A stretch of DNA of 64,000 nucleotides from Chitinophagaceae bacterium (lineage in GTDB: Bacteria; Bacteroidota; Bacteroidia; Chitinophagales; Chitinophagaceae), in NCBI GenBank assembly GCA_027486835.1, contig JAIXOJ010000191.1, forward strand, positions 1 to 64,000, in the 5' to 3' direction. The stretch's first letter is position 1. Each line of letters opens with the position of its first letter. The position numbers and the translations under genes were made by a program. Positions 62,978 through 64,000 of this stretch are shown here, one piece after another. A model generated the notes under the pieces. The model was given only the letters and a program-made list of their open reading frames with translations, searched no databases and was not told the origin of the DNA.

Positions 62978-63477
62978 CCGTTTAGTAAATAATAAATTTA
63001 ATTGTTTTAATAGAAGCCTAAAAGTAGGGTTTCGTTGTTTACACTACTGAATATCGTTTAGAAAAACTATAATTTCTATCCATAGTTCGTTTTTTGCAAT
63101 AGAAATTCGTTGTTTAGATGTAAATCATTACCCCCAAGATACAAGAAAAGGAAACCTCCAATAAGTGAAAAGTAACCTATCAATCTGTTAGCACAGGTTA
63201 TTAGTTACCAGAAAAGATAAGGCAGATATAACACTTATTGAAGAAGTTGAAGTTCAAATTAACCAGTTTGAAAAAGATATAAAAGAGCAAGAATCATTAA
63301 TTGCCGATAATAGATGCAAAAATATTCGACCTAAAAGCCGTTAACACAAGTGCAATAGTAAAGGTAGATACAAGAACAACATTAGATGTTATTGAAAACA
63401 TTAATAAACAAGCATTAGTAGTAACTGAATCAATGAGTAGATCAAGGGAGTTAATGTCAATCAAATAAAATAAAGCA
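62978..63477. pseudogene. Non-coding stretch with fragments of a decayed gene
   Basis: The part from about 63200 to 63468 has a codon-like composition in two frames. One frame reads LIEEVEVQINQFEKDIKEQE (coiled-coil-like) up to about 63320. The other continues as AKIFDLKAVNTSAIVKVDT and ends SMSRSRELMSIK with a stop at 63466. Joined by a single-base shift they look like the C-terminal end of one protein. No start or family is visible. The first 220 bp hold nothing I can name. Confidence 0.4.
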
Positions 63478-63928
63478 ATGACGGAAAAATGAATTGAGAA
63501 AAATATTTAATGGAAAGAATGAATATATAGACCCCAAAGGCAAACAGAAAGAAGGTTTTATAAATACCACTTTTGAGAATTTCAACCAATGGTTTCTTAC
63601 TAGTAATTTTCAAAGGGGCTTCCATTATTGTGGTACAACCAATGAAAGAACGTTAGAACTATATAATGCTTAGCGTAAAATTTTAGGGTTTGATGCTACA
63701 AGAGGCGGAAAAAGAGGTAAACTTTTACAGCTATACAGGGAAGACCCCAGTAAAAAAAATGACGAGTTAAATAATATAGTAAGGTGCTGCTATAGGTGCA
63801 ATAATGCATAGTCAAACTTCTTTTCAGAAGAGAAATTTATTCCAATAGCTAAGGTCATAGGTGAAACAATAAAAAAATTTAAAATGATCGGCATGAGTTT
63901 CAAGCTTCTAGCAATAAGACCACTTTAG
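63478..63928 (+). pseudogene. Decayed HNH endonuclease gene
   Basis: From ATG at 63478 the first codons (MTEK) meet a frameshift and continue in the frame at 63482 as NELRKIFNGKNEYIDPKG, then FQRGFHYCGTTNERTLELY, a TAG at about 63671, GFDATRGGKRGKLLQLYRED, NNIVRCCYRCNNA, a second TAG at about 63809, and SNFFSEEKFIPIAKVIGETI. The intact family reads CxYC...LQLDRxD...WCCxxCNxAK. Here the first Cys of a CxxC pair is Phe, and at least one Trp has become Arg. Two in-frame TAG codons plus the shift make this a pseudogene. Stop-codon reassignment is unlikely since no other gene in the window shows it. Confidence 0.75.
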
Positions 63929-64000
63929 GATTGTGGTAAGAAGTATCTGCTGGGCAACAGTGTTCCGAAAGGCATGTAGCCAAAACTGATGGTGGGGATT

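Noticed and set aside
63671-63811. TAG reassignment in the HNH frame
   Set aside because: The frame also carries a frameshift and lost conserved residues, and no other gene in the window reads through TAG. Decay is the simpler explanation.
1-64000. tRNA, rRNA or known riboswitch genes
   Set aside because: I looked for tRNA-like cloverleaf ends and for riboswitch cores ahead of pnuC, guaB and the transporters and saw none that I could support by eye.

Overview
The window looks like a chromosomal segment from a member of the Bacteroidota, most likely near the Chitinophagaceae. Three giant or large secreted proteins end in type IX secretion (T9SS) type A sorting domains. Two clean Bacteroidota promoters (TTG, 19 bp, TAnnTTTG) are visible. 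Menaquinone is made by the futalosine route (MqnD), and coding DNA is moderately AT-rich with long AT-rich spacers. This placement is inferred from gene content only.

Layout. 0-2 kb: edge of an ISL3-like transposase, two 21-bp repeat arrays, and an IclR regulator. 2-16 kb: two giant T9SS proteins, a 2.5k-residue repeat protein and a beta-helix protein, which share a module. 16-33 kb: a plus-strand glycan-degradation cluster of GH3, a LamG protein with an internal duplication, a parallel beta-helix protein, GH31, a heparinase II/III-like lyase, GH3 (BglX type), GH10 xylanase and an MFS transporter. 33.5-36.8 kb: GH92 and an Rpn/PD-(D/E)XK gene on the opposite strand. 37-49.3 kb: a tightly spaced run of a DUF4861-like protein, a GH39-like glycosidase fused to a KdgF-like cupin, an SSS symporter, UxaC, an SDR-type fructuronate reductase, an RraA-like aldolase, a fused FAD/Fe-S dehydrogenase and UxuA. 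50-63 kb: mostly housekeeping and general genes (GuaB, a PIN protein with a small partner, SRPBCC, a nicotinamide riboside kinase and PnuC, OsmC, a papain-like protease, an M23 peptidase, MqnD, a transglutaminase-like protein, a PKD/T9SS protein). 63-64 kb: a decayed HNH endonuclease gene.

How the genes fit together. The secreted enzymes attack a uronate-bearing plant-type glycan; GH10 and GH3 suggest (glucurono)xylan, with other linkages also targeted. MFS and SSS carriers import the products, and UxaC, UxuB-like and UxuA convert glucuronate to 2-keto-3-deoxygluconate (KDG). No SusC/SusD pair, kdgK or kdgA is present here.

The most unusual feature is a set of seven intergenic tandem arrays. 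Their sequences are unrelated, yet all have a 21-bp unit or a 41/42-bp unit. Most of the 41/42-bp arrays alternate two inverted repeats per unit, and some stems show compensatory changes between units. The period equals two or four helical turns.
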